Of a DNA stretch of 64,000 bases, positions 49,129 to 59,499 are shown in pieces; position 1 is the first letter of the stretch; every line of letters begins with the position of its first letter. The translations under genes and the position numbers were made by a program. The DNA is from Vibrio variabilis (GTDB lineage Bacteria; Pseudomonadota; Gammaproteobacteria; Enterobacterales; Vibrionaceae), in the NCBI RefSeq assembly GCF_003263785.1, contig NZ_JYJK01000073.1, positions 1 to 64,000 on the forward strand, written 5' to 3'. Below the pieces are notes generated by a model. The model did no database searches, was not told where the DNA came from, and was given only the letters and a program-made list of their open reading frames with translations.

Positions 49129-50165
49129 GACTCGCTCTCCTGCTGTTTAGTTTCTGGATTTTGATTCGCTGTGAACAATGAACGACGTATTGTCGCCGCT
49201 GAAAATGCGATTAAATACAGCGCAACGACGATCATCATTAGGTATTGGTGAACGGTTTGTTTCGGTCGATACTGTGTGCTTTCGTACAGTTTTGGCTCCA
49301 GCTCTCCAATAGCTTGATAGGCTTGTTGCAAAGCCTCTTGATCCATCGCTTGAAACGCTTGGCCACCCGATGAGTTAGCGATGTTTTCTATGGTCTGCAT
49401 ATCAAGTGCCTGCTCACCAACGGTTTCTGGATCACCCATTGCAATAACGTGAATCCGTACCTGTTTCGCTGCCGCTACCGTTGCGGCATCCTTAGGCTCA
49501 ACAAAGCTTCCTGTGTCATTACCATCGGTTAACACGATCACGACTTTTTCGCGTTCAGCTTCCCCCTGTGATTGCTCGAACACCTTAATCGCTAGGCCAA
49601 TCGCATCGCCTAGGTGAGTACTTTGACCTGCCATCGCCACTTCGGTTTGGTTCAATAACGCAAGCCAAACATCGTGATCCGCGGTAAATGGGGTTTGCAA
49701 ATAGGCGGCATCACCAAAAAGAATCAGACCAAGACGGTCTCCATCACGCGTTGCGACAAAATCCGTTAGTACACCTTTTACTGCGTCAAGTCTGGAAATC
49801 GCTTCTCCATCCGGTGATAGAAAATCCATTTCCGACATCGACCCGGATAGATCGACAGCAACCATCACATCACGGCCGAGCTTCTCACGAGTTTGAGGCT
49901 CTCCCAACACGGTTGGCTTGGTCATTGCAAAGACTAATAAGATCCACGAGACAACCAAAATAGCCCGTTGCCACCACGACGGATTTAGCTGACTTGCGCC
50001 CTGCTCAGGCTCTTCCCCAAGAATATCTAGTAGACTGCGGAAAAAAGGTACCTTAATAGCGCTCTGCTTCGTTTTGTATGCAGGCACCAACCGATACACT
50101 AAGATCGGCAGTGGTAATAGCAGCAACCATAAAGGATGGGTTAAAGAAAGACTGTCCCAACTCAT
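49125..50165 (-). CDS. BatA-like VWA membrane protein
   Basis: 346 residues. Two N-terminal spans, VWA domain with MIDAS motif VAVDLSGSMSEMDF (about 93) and a conserved VIVLTDGNDTGSF, and a C-terminal span (YLMMIVVALYLIAFSAATI). It would present the metal-dependent adhesion face to the periplasm or cytoplasm and pair with the MoxR ATPase. ATGA overlaps on both sides. Confidence 0.82.
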   Translation of the reverse strand: MSWDSLSLTHPLWLLLLPLPILVYRLVPAYKTKQSAIKVPFFRSLLDILGEEPEQGASQLNPSWWQRAILVVSWILLVFAMTKPTVLGEPQTREKLGRDVMVAVDLSGSMSEMDFLSPDGEAISRLDAVKGVLTDFVATRDGDRLGLILFGDAAYLQTPFTADHDVWLALLNQTEVAMAGQSTHLGDAIGLAIKVFEQSQGEAEREKVVIVLTDGNDTGSFVEPKDAATVAAAKQVRIHVIAMGDPETVGEQALDMQTIENIANSSGGQAFQAMDQEALQQAYQAIGELEPKLYESTQYRPKQTVHQYLMMIVVALYLIAFSAATIRRSLFTANQNPETKQQESES

Positions 50166-50728
50166 GGCGTCTCTCCCATTACGCCAAAGATAGTACGCTT
50201 AGTTTTATTCAGGGCTCGCAAGATCGCTGTACTTAATGACCAGTATTGCTTGAGCCAAAGTGGCGTCGCGTGGGTATCAACCCAAAGATAGACCATGCTG
50301 TAAACCTGCTCTGCTTCTTGGTCAGTTAACACGACGGATTTAGATACTAGCGTTTTTAGCCACTTCTCACCCAAGTCTGTTGCTAGGTTAGCCTTTGATG
50401 TTTGACTCAGCGTCGATAGCCAAGCTCGGTTAAATTGCTGTGGTTGGTTTGGATACAAATAGTGAAATGTACTTTTTAACACGTCATAGCAAACCAACGA
50501 CATTTCATCGGTGTTCCGGTGCAGATCCAATACCTGTTTTGCTTCTTTTCGATAACGCTGCATCTGTTTGTCGCAATACGCGTTTGCGAGCTTGTACATG
50601 ATGAAGGTAATTATCAGCAAGGCCAACAACTGCCAACCTAAGGTTTGAGGAAACCAAGAGATGGCATCAGGGTTAGGAACTTCCGACATGTTACGAAGGA
50701 TGTAGGAACTTGGCGCGGCTTGGGTCAT
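50162..50728 (-). CDS. DUF4381 membrane protein
   Basis: 188 residues. One N-terminal span (WQLLALLIITFIMYKLANAYC, about 32-52) and a cytoplasmic helical domain (YRKEAKQVLDLHRNTDEMSL). The position between DUF58 and batA is the conserved place of the DUF4381 protein in moxR-bat operons, which is the main evidence. ATGA overlaps. Confidence 0.75.
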   Translation of the reverse strand: MTQAAPSSYILRNMSEVPNPDAISWFPQTLGWQLLALLIITFIMYKLANAYCDKQMQRYRKEAKQVLDLHRNTDEMSLVCYDVLKSTFHYLYPNQPQQFNRAWLSTLSQTSKANLATDLGEKWLKTLVSKSVVLTDQEAEQVYSMVYLWVDTHATPLWLKQYWSLSTAILRALNKTKRTIFGVMGETP

Positions 50729-51683
50729 GAAGAAAAGCCTCCTACCGCGCGTTTAAATGCGTCGATGTGTTTGCCATCGGTCGACAGTTCAATCACCGGC
50801 AATCGCTTCATAGCCATTAATTGCCCAAGCTTTTCCAGACGATGATGAGCGTGTGCTTGTAAACCTTGGTTCGCTTTGTCCAATTTAATTTTTTCCGTCA
50901 CGCTCAGCTGATACTTTCCGTCTCCAAACACCAACGAAGCAGAATCTAAAATATCAGCCGGTAGCGCCGCTTCCAATGGGTCAGAAATCACCACACTCAA
51001 AATATCATTATGCTGCTGAAGGTACTTGAGCCTATCTAGATCAAACTCAGTCGCGCCTGACCAATCACTGATAAACAAGATGGTGGCATTCTTAAGTCCT
51101 AAGTTTCCGAGCATTCGAATAATGGAAGAAAAGCTAGCGCGCTCACTATCCTCGCTGGCGATATCTAACGCATGGTTCGCGTCATTCAATCGTTTTAGGG
51201 CATGTAGCAGATGGTTTTGAGATCGTTGTGGTTTTAAGTATTCGAGTTGGTTTGCGCGACTAATAATAAAACCAACACGGTCGTTGTCTTTTAATATTCG
51301 CCATGCGGACAATGCAGCGATCTCAGTAGCGACCACAGATTTCATGGTGTCGATAGAGGAAAAGTACATTCCACTTCGCTGGTCGACACAGAGAATAAAG
51401 TTGCGGTCTTTCTCCTCTGTATAAGTGCGAACATGGGGTTTGCCTGTACGCATGGTGACTTTCCAATCGAGATTGCGAATATCATCGCCCATTTGATAGT
51501 GACGAAGCTCCTCAAAGTTGAGGCCGCGCCCACGAAAAGGCGAACCATGTCGCCCTGACATTCGCGATTGAGCAACTAAATGTGGTAACAGCGAAAACGA
51601 CTGAACCTGTGATTGCAGCTTCACCAAGCGCTCATACGAGGTGTGGATTCGATGATCGTGATTATTGGCGTGTTTAGAAGCAT
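50725..51683 (-). CDS. DUF58 protein, N-terminal frameshift
   Basis: About 319 residues. The DUF58 hallmark is GRGLNFEELRHYQMGDDIRN followed by LDWKVTMRTGKPHVRTYTEE and a VWA-like tail. The sequence upstream of the GTG at 51627 still encodes RIHTSYERLVKLQSQVQSF in frame, which matches the usual N-terminus of the family, and an ATG with AGAGGG lies at 51683 in another frame. One base is therefore off near 51677 and the real start is 51683. It sits 18 nt after moxR. Confidence 0.78.
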
Positions 51684-51701
51684 AGAAGTCCCTCTAGCGA
51701 C

Positions 51702-52698
51702 TTAGCCAATAGCCACAACATCAAGCAAGTGATTAACAACATCTTGCTGTGTCACTTGTTCAGCCAGTGCGTTGTAGGACAAAGCAATTCTATGGCCAAG
51801 TACCATATTGGCGATCGCTCTTACATCATCAGGTTCGACATAATTGCGACCCTGTAACCAAGCATAAGCACGGCTACACTTATCTAGAGCAATAGACGCA
51901 CGTGGCGATGAGCGACGAGGATCCAATCTGCAAGAGAAGACTCAGGGTAGCGCTCTGGCTGTCTTGTCGCCATAACAAGGTTAACAATATAGTTTTCAAC
52001 CAGCTCTGAAACTTCAATCTCTGGCATTTCACGCCTAGCAGCAAACACGGAATCAGTAGAAATGGTCACGGACTCCGATTCATCCGTTGGCTGCGAGCTG
52101 TCTAGCCCACCTACTGCGCGCTCCTCATTTCGTACTAAACGAATGATATCGCGCTCAGCGTCATCTTCTGGGTAATCCACTGTGACTTTCATGATGAAGC
52201 GATCCATCTGCGCCTCTGGCAGTGGATAAGTACCCTCTTGTTCAATCGGGTTTTGCGTCGCCAGCACCATAAACAGCTCTGGCAATTTATGGCTATCACC
52301 ACCCACTGTCACTGTACCTTCCGCCATAGCCTCAAGGAGTGCTGCTTGTACTTTTGCAGGGGCACGGTTGATTTCATCGGCCAACACGATGCTATTAAAA
52401 ATAGGGCCGGCTTGAAAATGAAGTTGGGGCTTGCCGTCCACGTCTTGATATATCTCTGTACCTGTAACATCGGATGGGAGTAAGTCTGGTGTGAACTGAA
52501 TACGCCCAAAACTGGTATTCAAACGCTCGGCCAGCGACTTAATGGAGCGAGTCTTTGCGGTACCAGGTAAACCTTCAAGCAAGATGTGGCCGTTGGTAAT
52601 CAACCGACCACCAGTGCTGTCACCACGTGTTGTTGGCCTATCACTGATTTTCCCACTTCTGTCACTAGGCGGTTAAGTTCTGTTTGCGCTTGATTCAT
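51702..52698 (-). CDS. MoxR-family AAA+ ATPase, two frameshifts
   Basis: About 332 residues. N-terminus from ATG 52698 (MNQAQTELNRLVTEVGKSVI), Walker A LLEGLPGTAKTRS, Walker B IVLADEINRAPAKVQAALLE, sensor LATQNPIEQEGTYPLPEAQ, and the C-terminal lid (SPRASIALDKCSRAYAWLQG). Frames break near 52612 (TALVVG/RLITNGH) and 51928. MoxR proteins act as chaperone-like ATPases with VWA partners, and the DUF58 and BatA genes downstream supply these. First gene of the operon. Confidence 0.85.
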
Positions 52699-52813
52699 GG
52701 GTTCACACCTTTTGCTTGCTCGTCTTCGTTTAAATGAATAGACCTCAATAATTGACTTAATACTACTTAGTCACTCTATAACTTTTGGTTATAGAGGTAA
52801 TGCTTTTTCACGG

Positions 52814-55090
52814 TTAATAACGTGATTTTAGCTGCTGTATAACTTCTGGTGGTGCTAACTTCGACAATTGATTGAGACACTGCGCGGCGCCTTGGTGCTT
52901 ATGCTTAAGCATTAAGTCGCACTTAGAAAACAGATGCTCTGGATTTCTACTCAATTGATAGGCCTTATCAACCGCTTTAAGTGAGACGTGAACATCCGCT
53001 GTTTCCATCGCTAACCCATAAACAAACCAATACTGTGGATTGTTTACTTCTAGCTGTGTCGCCTTATCAAGTAGTTGGCTAGCCGTGGTTTTGTCGCCTT
53101 GACGAAGCTTTGACAACGCAGCACTGTAATGAATCGCCGCCGATTTTGGTTGGTTTTTGATCCCAAGCGCGAGTGTTTTGTCCGCGGATGCTTCGTCACC
53201 CTGCCCTCGATACAGATCGGCAAGATTGATGTAGCTGTTCTCAAAATAGGGTTCAATGGCGATCGCCCCTTGGTACTCTTTAATCGCGAGCGTTGGTTTG
53301 CCTTGAGCAGCATAGACATTGCCAAGATTGGTTCGTCCAAAACCACGGTCGGCATTGTATTGCTGAATATCAATGTATTCTTGCAGTGGCGCTTTAAGTT
53401 GATCTTTTTGTTGGGGGTTGAGCTCTCGCCAATACTGCGCTAACGCACCAGCAGCTTCCGCACGAACAGCGAGAACATCGTCATTAAGCAGCGGTGCAAT
53501 GATTTGCCAACGTTGGTGAGCAGGATAAGGGGCACTACCCTGAATAGCACCAATTCGAATCATTGCCTCACTATTTTTTACCGCTCTACCCAGCGCGATT
53601 AAGCTATTTTGCCCTTGGTAGTTCGCCATTCTTTGTAATGCTGACGCCCTTACAATCGATGCTTGGTTAATGTCTTGCGCGATATAGGAAAGCGCATCGG
53701 CCGCCGCTGGGTGACCAATATCTGCCGCATAAAATGCAATCCCATAATGCTGACTATTTTGATAGTTCGAGTCTGGGAACCACTGTGCCAAAGTTTGAAT
53801 GGCCCAATCCGTCCCCTTGTCCTCATGACAAGAAGAACAAACGTTAGGAGTGCCGATGTGTTTACTCATATCCGGTCTAGGTACATGCCAACTGTGATCA
53901 CGCCGTGGATCGACCTCCATATAGGTCGTTTCCGGCATATGACAGGTCGTACATTGGCTCGCTTCGCTACCTGCCTCATGAAAGGTGTGTTTTTCTGGTG
54001 CGTATTCCGAAGCGACGTGGCATTGAGCACAAACCGCCTGTTCCGGAATTTTCAGTTTGGCGGAATGAGGCTCGTGACAGTTGGTACAGGTTACGCCCTT
54101 TTGTGCCATCTTAGATTGTTCAAACGAGCCGAAGACATACACTTCATCATAAATCTGACCATCTGAATGATATAGCTCAGGCGTTAGATTAGAGACCAGG
54201 TACTTGTCAAAGATATCTCCTTGCACGTGGTCATACTGCTCAGACAATTGCACTCGGCGACTATGGCATTGAGCACACACTTTAACTTGTTGGGTTTCCT
54301 TGATGGCTTTAGGTTTGAGCGTAGAACTTCCCTCTTGATAGACCCACTCGGATACGGCTTTTGAAAGGTCGCGATCGAAGCCATAGTGACTGCTTGAATT
54401 AAATTGGTTTGGGTTGTTTTGCTTGGAAAGCTCAATATGTACACTTGCCGGGCCGTGGCAGGCTTCACAGCCCACGGTTATTTCAGACCAGTTAGTCGCA
54501 TAGCGATTGGTCTCTTTGTCATAGTTCTTTTTTAGGTTAGTCGAATGGCAGTCGGCGCACATAAAGTTCCAATTTTGCCCTGTATTTGTCCAGTAAAACT
54601 CATCGCTGTTCGTAGTGTCTGGATAGAGGTGATACCAACGCTGGCCGCCTTGCGCGTTGTCTCTAGAATCCCAGGTGAAAGGGATTAACTGAACTCGTCC
54701 ATCGTCAAATTCAACCATGTACTGTTGAAGTGGATAGTGGCCAAAGGTGTAGGCAATCTGATAATCGTGGAACTGGCCATCTGGTCCTTCAATATTGACC
54801 CAGTACTGCTCCCCTTTTTTGAAAAATCGATTCTCTTTACCTTTAAATTCAAATGTAGCGTTGTCGAAATCCCCTAAGACGCTTTGGGGAGTAGCGTGAT
54901 CCATGGCTCGCTCATGGTCGGATCCTTTCCATTGCTCAACTTCTTTTTGATGGCACTCAATGCAAGCTTCGCTTCCAACATAGCTCGCTTCTCTGCTGTT
55001 CGTCGTCGGCAGATCCGTTTCATTTCCATAGGAACCTACGCTTGCCAGCAGCATAAACACAGCACTTAACACCCGATACACCACGCTCAT
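52814..55090 (-). CDS. Periplasmic octaheme cytochrome c with HEAT and TPR repeats
   Basis: 758 residues, intact. Signal peptide about 1-22. Eight CxxCH haem-binding motifs at about residues 43, 178, 208, 272, 335, 354, 380 and 418 (CIECH, CADCH, CEACH, CAQCH, CTNCH, CAQCH, CTTCH, CSSCH). From about 430 a HEAT-like region (LIALGRAVKNSEAMIRIGA, RAEAAGALAQYWRE) leads to TPR repeats (AIKEYQGAIAIEPYFENSY, TASQLLDKATQLEVNNPQ) up to KLAPPEVIQQLK. The protein is probably a periplasmic electron carrier or reductase. Its C-terminal half is a paralogue of the protein at 10771. It lies 5' of the moxR operon on the same strand, with a gap of 115 nt. Confidence 0.85.
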   Translation of the reverse strand: MSVVYRVLSAVFMLLASVGSYGNETDLPTTNSREASYVGSEACIECHQKEVEQWKGSDHERAMDHATPQSVLGDFDNATFEFKGKENRFFKKGEQYWVNIEGPDGQFHDYQIAYTFGHYPLQQYMVEFDDGRVQLIPFTWDSRDNAQGGQRWYHLYPDTTNSDEFYWTNTGQNWNFMCADCHSTNLKKNYDKETNRYATNWSEITVGCEACHGPASVHIELSKQNNPNQFNSSSHYGFDRDLSKAVSEWVYQEGSSTLKPKAIKETQQVKVCAQCHSRRVQLSEQYDHVQGDIFDKYLVSNLTPELYHSDGQIYDEVYVFGSFEQSKMAQKGVTCTNCHEPHSAKLKIPEQAVCAQCHVASEYAPEKHTFHEAGSEASQCTTCHMPETTYMEVDPRRDHSWHVPRPDMSKHIGTPNVCSSCHEDKGTDWAIQTLAQWFPDSNYQNSQHYGIAFYAADIGHPAAADALSYIAQDINQASIVRASALQRMANYQGQNSLIALGRAVKNSEAMIRIGAIQGSAPYPAHQRWQIIAPLLNDDVLAVRAEAAGALAQYWRELNPQQKDQLKAPLQEYIDIQQYNADRGFGRTNLGNVYAAQGKPTLAIKEYQGAIAIEPYFENSYINLADLYRGQGDEASADKTLALGIKNQPKSAAIHYSAALSKLRQGDKTTASQLLDKATQLEVNNPQYWFVYGLAMETADVHVSLKAVDKAYQLSRNPEHLFSKCDLMLKHKHQGAAQCLNQLSKLAPPEVIQQLKSRY

Positions 55091-55194
55091 CCGACATTCC
55101 TTTGCTTGTTTGCAACTTATTGTTATTTCAATAATAACAATAGCCTAGAATGAACATCCGGCAAGGCTCACCAGCGGAATTACTCATTTTTCAT

Positions 55195-55223
55195 ATAAAA
55201 AAAGAGAGGTATTTCGCCTCTCT
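55195..55223 (-). terminator. Intrinsic terminator of the cobW gene
   Basis: AGAGAGG (55203-55209), loop TATTTCG, CCTCTCT (55217-55223). On the minus strand the stem is followed by a T-run (seven A upstream on the + strand). Placed 36 nt from the gene's stop. Confidence 0.7.
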
Positions 55224-55258
55224 CATTCATCTGCAATGCTCAGTGTCCGATTACAATA

Positions 55259-56251
55259 TTATGCGTTCAAACCACATAGCCTCAGAAGGATGACTTCCAA
55301 GTCTTCCCATGGCATTAATTGTGAATCGATAACTTCAATGCGAGATTCATAGCCCTCAAGTGACATCTGATTGACCGACACAACTCGATTTGCGACGTTG
55401 AATGCGAAGCAGCCTTTATCGGTGTTAACGACGGCTTTAACACGCTCCGCGTTTAGGTCACTAAAGAGTGAAAACAGCTCGTCGAAATTAAACTTGTGCT
55501 CCTCGCCAACAATCCAACCGCAGCTGAAATAGCCTTGCCCTTGGTTTTCACGGCGAATGTATGGTTTCTCCGGCGGCAGCTCAAATACAGGCTCTAAGTC
55601 GCTATGGTCATGGTCGTGATGATGAGCATGACCATTTGCCTCTGCCGATGCCTCTCGTCTTTCAAGATCCAACAATTCAAGAGGAAGTTGGCCGTTTTTC
55701 ACCAGTTTATGGAATATCTTAGCGGGTTGCTGATCTGTCACCCAGTCATTGAATACGTCGATATCTTGTGCCGTGCACTCGTCAATCTTATTACCAATGA
55801 TGACTTCTGCCGATGCGAGCTGATCGTTGAAGTTGTTGTTTTCAAGATGACGTTCATCAGACAAGTTACGTGGGTCCACCAGCGCAATGGTCGCTCTCAG
55901 ATCAATGTAATTTTGGTATTGTTCTGAGGTTAGCGTTTTAATCACTTGCTTAGGATGACCAAGGCCAGTCGGCTCGATAATCAGGCGATCGGGCTTTTGT
56001 CTGAGCAGCGCATTAATGCCCACCGACATGGGCACTCCCGCCGTACAACACATACAACCACCCGGAACTTCCTTAATCATCGCTCCACCCTCTGCCATCA
56101 TGGCGCCATCAATACCGACTTCACCAAATTCATTGACCAATACAGCCCAATTCTCATGTTGCGGTTTTTCTTTTAGTAAATTGAGAATGGCCGTAGTCTT
56201 ACCTACGCCAAGAAACCCAGTGATGATGTTAGTAGGTACTTGATTTTTCAT
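55259..56251 (-). CDS. CobW-family G3E GTPase, zinc chaperone type
   Basis: 330 residues, intact. P-loop GFLGVGKTT near the N-terminus, metal site GGCMCCTAGVP (CxCC) about residue 66, NKIDE for guanine, and a His-rich loop HAHHHDHDHSD (about 211) that could bind zinc or nickel. The C-terminal CobW_C domain is present. Such proteins deliver Zn2+ (ZNG1-like) or work with low-zinc stress. No Zur box was checked. A 543-bp gap separates it from the divergent clcA gene. Confidence 0.88.
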   Translation of the reverse strand: MKNQVPTNIITGFLGVGKTTAILNLLKEKPQHENWAVLVNEFGEVGIDGAMMAEGGAMIKEVPGGCMCCTAGVPMSVGINALLRQKPDRLIIEPTGLGHPKQVIKTLTSEQYQNYIDLRATIALVDPRNLSDERHLENNNFNDQLASAEVIIGNKIDECTAQDIDVFNDWVTDQQPAKIFHKLVKNGQLPLELLDLERREASAEANGHAHHHDHDHSDLEPVFELPPEKPYIRRENQGQGYFSCGWIVGEEHKFNFDELFSLFSDLNAERVKAVVNTDKGCFAFNVANRVVSVNQMSLEGYESRIEVIDSQLMPWEDLEVILLRLCGLNA

Positions 56252-56794
56252 TGTCTTACTCGATGTCTGTCAATAACCAAAGTATATACCTAACGCGCTG
56301 CACTATTCTAGCTACGGTATTGATATACGAAAGCTATCTAATAGTGAGCGATATCTGAGGAGAGTGCGCGGTTTTCATAGACGACAAAAGGCGCACTTTG
56401 CGCGCGCCTTGATCCCTCGTTACTCAATCGTGAGTTCGCGAATCTTCAAGCCAAGTTGAGCGGCTAAGATATTAAAACGAGGCAGTAGTATGTGTTTCTT
56501 AAGTTGCACATCCAAATTGTAGGTAGGGACTTTAATCCTCCATGTTTGTCGAATATGAACCCTACGATTTAACTATGGTACAAAAATGACTTTTTTCAAG
56601 CTGTAGGCTAAAAATAAGTGACGCTTTTGAACCTAGGTCAAAATGGCCGAGCATTGGTGAAACCTCCCACCAAAGCATATAGAAGTAGTGATAAGTGGAA
56701 TACTACTTTTCATTCTTGCCACTATTGCCAATTTTGCTAGGTCGTATAATTTTAACCTTAAAGATTCACTCCTCGCATACAGGCACCCATCCCT
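56252..56794. other. Intergenic region between cobW and clcA with a possible small gene
   Basis: On the minus strand, a frame at 56420-56575 encodes about 50 basic residues (WRIKVPTYNLDVQLKKHILL then PRFNILAAQLGLKIRELTIE) and is followed by AAGGCGC (56387-56393) and GCGCCTT (56404-56410) with TTTTG, a terminator-like stem. No start codon fits, so the 5' part may be frameshifted. The rest should hold the promoters of cobW and clcA. Confidence 0.35.
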
Positions 56795-58198
56795 ATGACC
56801 AAAAGTGAGAAAATAAAACAATCGTTGCTTGCCCACGTACCAAAAGGAACGATTAATCAGTTTCTCTCTCGCGATAAAACGCCCATTTCTGTCCTCCTGC
56901 TCTCTTGTGTGGTTGGTGTATTCGCAGGTCTTATCGGTACCTTGTTTGAGATCGGCGTGCACTTTGTCACTGAAACTCGCACCGACTGGCTAAAAGATGA
57001 GATCGGCTCCGTACTGCCTTTATGGCTGCTTGCTTTTGTCATTAGCGCATTCTTGGCGTTCATCGGCTATTTTCTGGTACACAAATTTGCCCCCGAAGCT
57101 GCTGGCTCAGGTATTCCAGAAATTGAAGGAGCAATGGACAATATGCGCCCTGTTCGTTGGTGGCGTGTGCTACCGGTAAAATTCTTCGGTGGTTTAGGTG
57201 CCCTGGGCTCCGGAATGGTATTGGGGCGCGAGGGCCCAACGGTGCAAATGGGCGGTAACATTGGACGCATGGTTACCGATCTGTTCCGGGTTAAGAACGA
57301 CGATAGTCGACACACACTACTCGCCTCTGGCGCAGCAGGCGGTCTAGCCGCCGCTTTCAACGCACCTCTTGCTGGCATTATGTTTGTTGTGGAAGAAATG
57401 CGCCCGCACTTTCGTTACTCGCTTATTTCAATCAAAGCGGTACTCATCTCTGCGGTTACGGCTACCATTGTATTCCGCTCTATCAATGGCCAGCATGCGG
57501 TAATTACGATGCCGCAATATGACTCGCCTGATCTCACTGTCTTGTGGTTATTCCTATTGCTAGGGACTTTGTTTGGTGGCTTTGGGGTTGTGTTCAATCG
57601 GCTGGTCACACTGTTTCAGGATATGTTTGTACGTATCCACAAAAACGATCTCAAACGATTTCTGTTTACCGGTTCGATGATCGGTGGCAGTTTTGGCTTG
57701 TTACTTTTATACGTCCCTGAACTCACAGGTGGTGGCATTGGCCTAATTCCGGAAATTACCAATGGAAGCTTTAGTGCGGGGATCCTGATTCTTTTGTTTA
57801 TTGGGCGCGTTCTCACCACGCTCATTTGCTTTGGCTCTGGGGCTCCAGGAGGAATATTCGCGCCTATGCTAGCCCTAGGCACTTCTTTTGGTTATGCGTT
57901 TGGATTGGTCGCACATTCGCTATTTCCTGAGTTGCCTATCGAACCTGGTGTATTCGCTATTGCAGGAATGGGGGCATTATTTGCCGCTACGGTGCGCGCC
58001 CCTATCACTGGAATTTTGTTGGTGATTGAAATGACAAACAACTACCACCTTATTCTGCCGCTCATCATTACTGGCCTTGGTGCAACGATTGTCGCGCAGA
58101 TGCTAGGCGGGCAGCCAATCTACAGCCAGTTACTGCACAGAACACTTAAAAATGAGAAGCTGCGTCAGGAAGATTTGCCTAGAAAAGAATCAAACTAA
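56795..58198 (+). CDS. clcA: H+/Cl- antiporter ClcA
   Basis: 467 residues, as in E. coli (about 473). Signatures of CLC proteins are all present: [47 protein letters not shown] and the Glu in GREGP that gates the channel. Inner membrane, dimer, 18 helices. It exchanges Cl- for H+ and helps in extreme acid. Intact frame. Confidence 0.93.
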   Translation: MTKSEKIKQSLLAHVPKGTINQFLSRDKTPISVLLLSCVVGVFAGLIGTLFEIGVHFVTETRTDWLKDEIGSVLPLWLLAFVISAFLAFIGYFLVHKFAPEAAGSGIPEIEGAMDNMRPVRWWRVLPVKFFGGLGALGSGMVLGREGPTVQMGGNIGRMVTDLFRVKNDDSRHTLLASGAAGGLAAAFNAPLAGIMFVVEEMRPHFRYSLISIKAVLISAVTATIVFRSINGQHAVITMPQYDSPDLTVLWLFLLLGTLFGGFGVVFNRLVTLFQDMFVRIHKNDLKRFLFTGSMIGGSFGLLLLYVPELTGGGIGLIPEITNGSFSAGILILLFIGRVLTTLICFGSGAPGGIFAPMLALGTSFGYAFGLVAHSLFPELPIEPGVFAIAGMGALFAATVRAPITGILLVIEMTNNYHLILPLIITGLGATIVAQMLGGQPIYSQLLHRTLKNEKLRQEDLPRKESN

Positions 58199-58308
58199 CC
58201 ACACAAACTGTGGTGATGGTTTCGTCCCTACAAAAAGCATGTATAATTAGACGGCTAGACTGCTATGCCCTAGCTGTCGATTGATATGGATTTTCAAGAG
58301 AGCCCGCA

Positions 58309-59277
58309 GTGACCATCAGCCTTGCTTCACTAAAACGCCTTACACAGTTTCACAACGTACCCACCTCACAAGCGTCTCTAGCGCTTGGCATGATTGGTCT
58401 TGGTCACGCTTGGGCGTTATATGTTCCTGAGTTTGGGAAAAAGGTTCAACCTATATTGGCTTCCATTGGTGCGCTGTTGCTTCTGCCAGTACTCATTAAA
58501 TACCTACTCAATAGGCATACCTTTTCTGCGGATATTAAACACCCTCTCACAGGTAGTTTGATGGCACCGATGAGTATGGCCCTACTCATTTTATGCGACT
58601 ACCTTGCGGTTATTCTTCCCTTAATTGCCTATCCTCTTTGGTTTGCTGCATTAACATTGCATGTTTGTATGGCCGTGCTGTTCTTCTATTACCAGTTAAA
58701 GAACTTTCGTATGTCGAATATAGTACCAAGTTGGTTTCTATATCCTGTGGGGCTAATTAGCAGTTCACTCGCTGGTACCCAATTTGGTCATACGGTTTAT
58801 TCAGAAACCATTGCTTCTGTTTGCATCACTATTTACTTTTTTATGCTACCGTTGGTGCTTTATAGATTGGTATTTGAGGGGATGCTACCAAAACGAGCGA
58901 GACCCACACTGGCGATAATGGCAGCACCGATCAACCTCACATTATCCGCATACTTGGTTAACTTTTCCGAGCCTGATCCTATACTCACAGGTGCACTTGC
59001 AGGGATAGCAATCACCATGACGCTGCTCATCTATCTTTGCTACATTCGATTATTACGTCTGAAATTTCAGCCATCTATTGCTGCGATCACATTTCCGTCT
59101 GTGATCAGCTCTATCGCCATGCATCGCTTAACGACCTTCTTTGAAGCTGAGCACCCTCACTGGCATTGGCTACATAATTTCGGCTTTTTGGAGCTGTCAG
59201 TCGCCTCTTTGGCGGTCGCTTGGGTAACGGTGGGGTTTGTAAAAATGTATTGGCCAGAACTCGTAACTAAGCATTGA
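58309..59277 (+). CDS. TDT-family permease (TehA/SLAC1-like)
   Basis: 322 residues from a GTG, nine or ten hydrophobic spans. The pattern of helices and FHNVPTSQASLALGMIGLGHAW near the start fits the TDT family (tellurite-resistance/dicarboxylate transporter), with LAPMSMALLILCDY-like repeats. Substrate is likely an anion. It stands alone between clcA and cqsA. Specific export of tellurite cannot be asserted. Confidence 0.8.
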   Translation: MTISLASLKRLTQFHNVPTSQASLALGMIGLGHAWALYVPEFGKKVQPILASIGALLLLPVLIKYLLNRHTFSADIKHPLTGSLMAPMSMALLILCDYLAVILPLIAYPLWFAALTLHVCMAVLFFYYQLKNFRMSNIVPSWFLYPVGLISSSLAGTQFGHTVYSETIASVCITIYFFMLPLVLYRLVFEGMLPKRARPTLAIMAAPINLTLSAYLVNFSEPDPILTGALAGIAITMTLLIYLCYIRLLRLKFQPSIAAITFPSVISSIAMHRLTTFFEAEHPHWHWLHNFGFLELSVASLAVAWVTVGFVKMYWPELVTKH

Positions 59278-59499
59278 TTTTATTTGATATAAATGTCAAA
59301 ATTTATAAATATTGACACAATTATCAAGCAGTTAGACTCCCAACGGGTATATTCAGAATAAAACTATTCCCACCAATATAGTTCATTTTGCAACCAGCAA
59401 CAAATAATAAAATATTCCATAGTGACAGGTATTCTCTCGTCGGCAATAAATAAATGCATCGGCCGACATATAAATCAATTTTTATAGAGAATAACTGCT

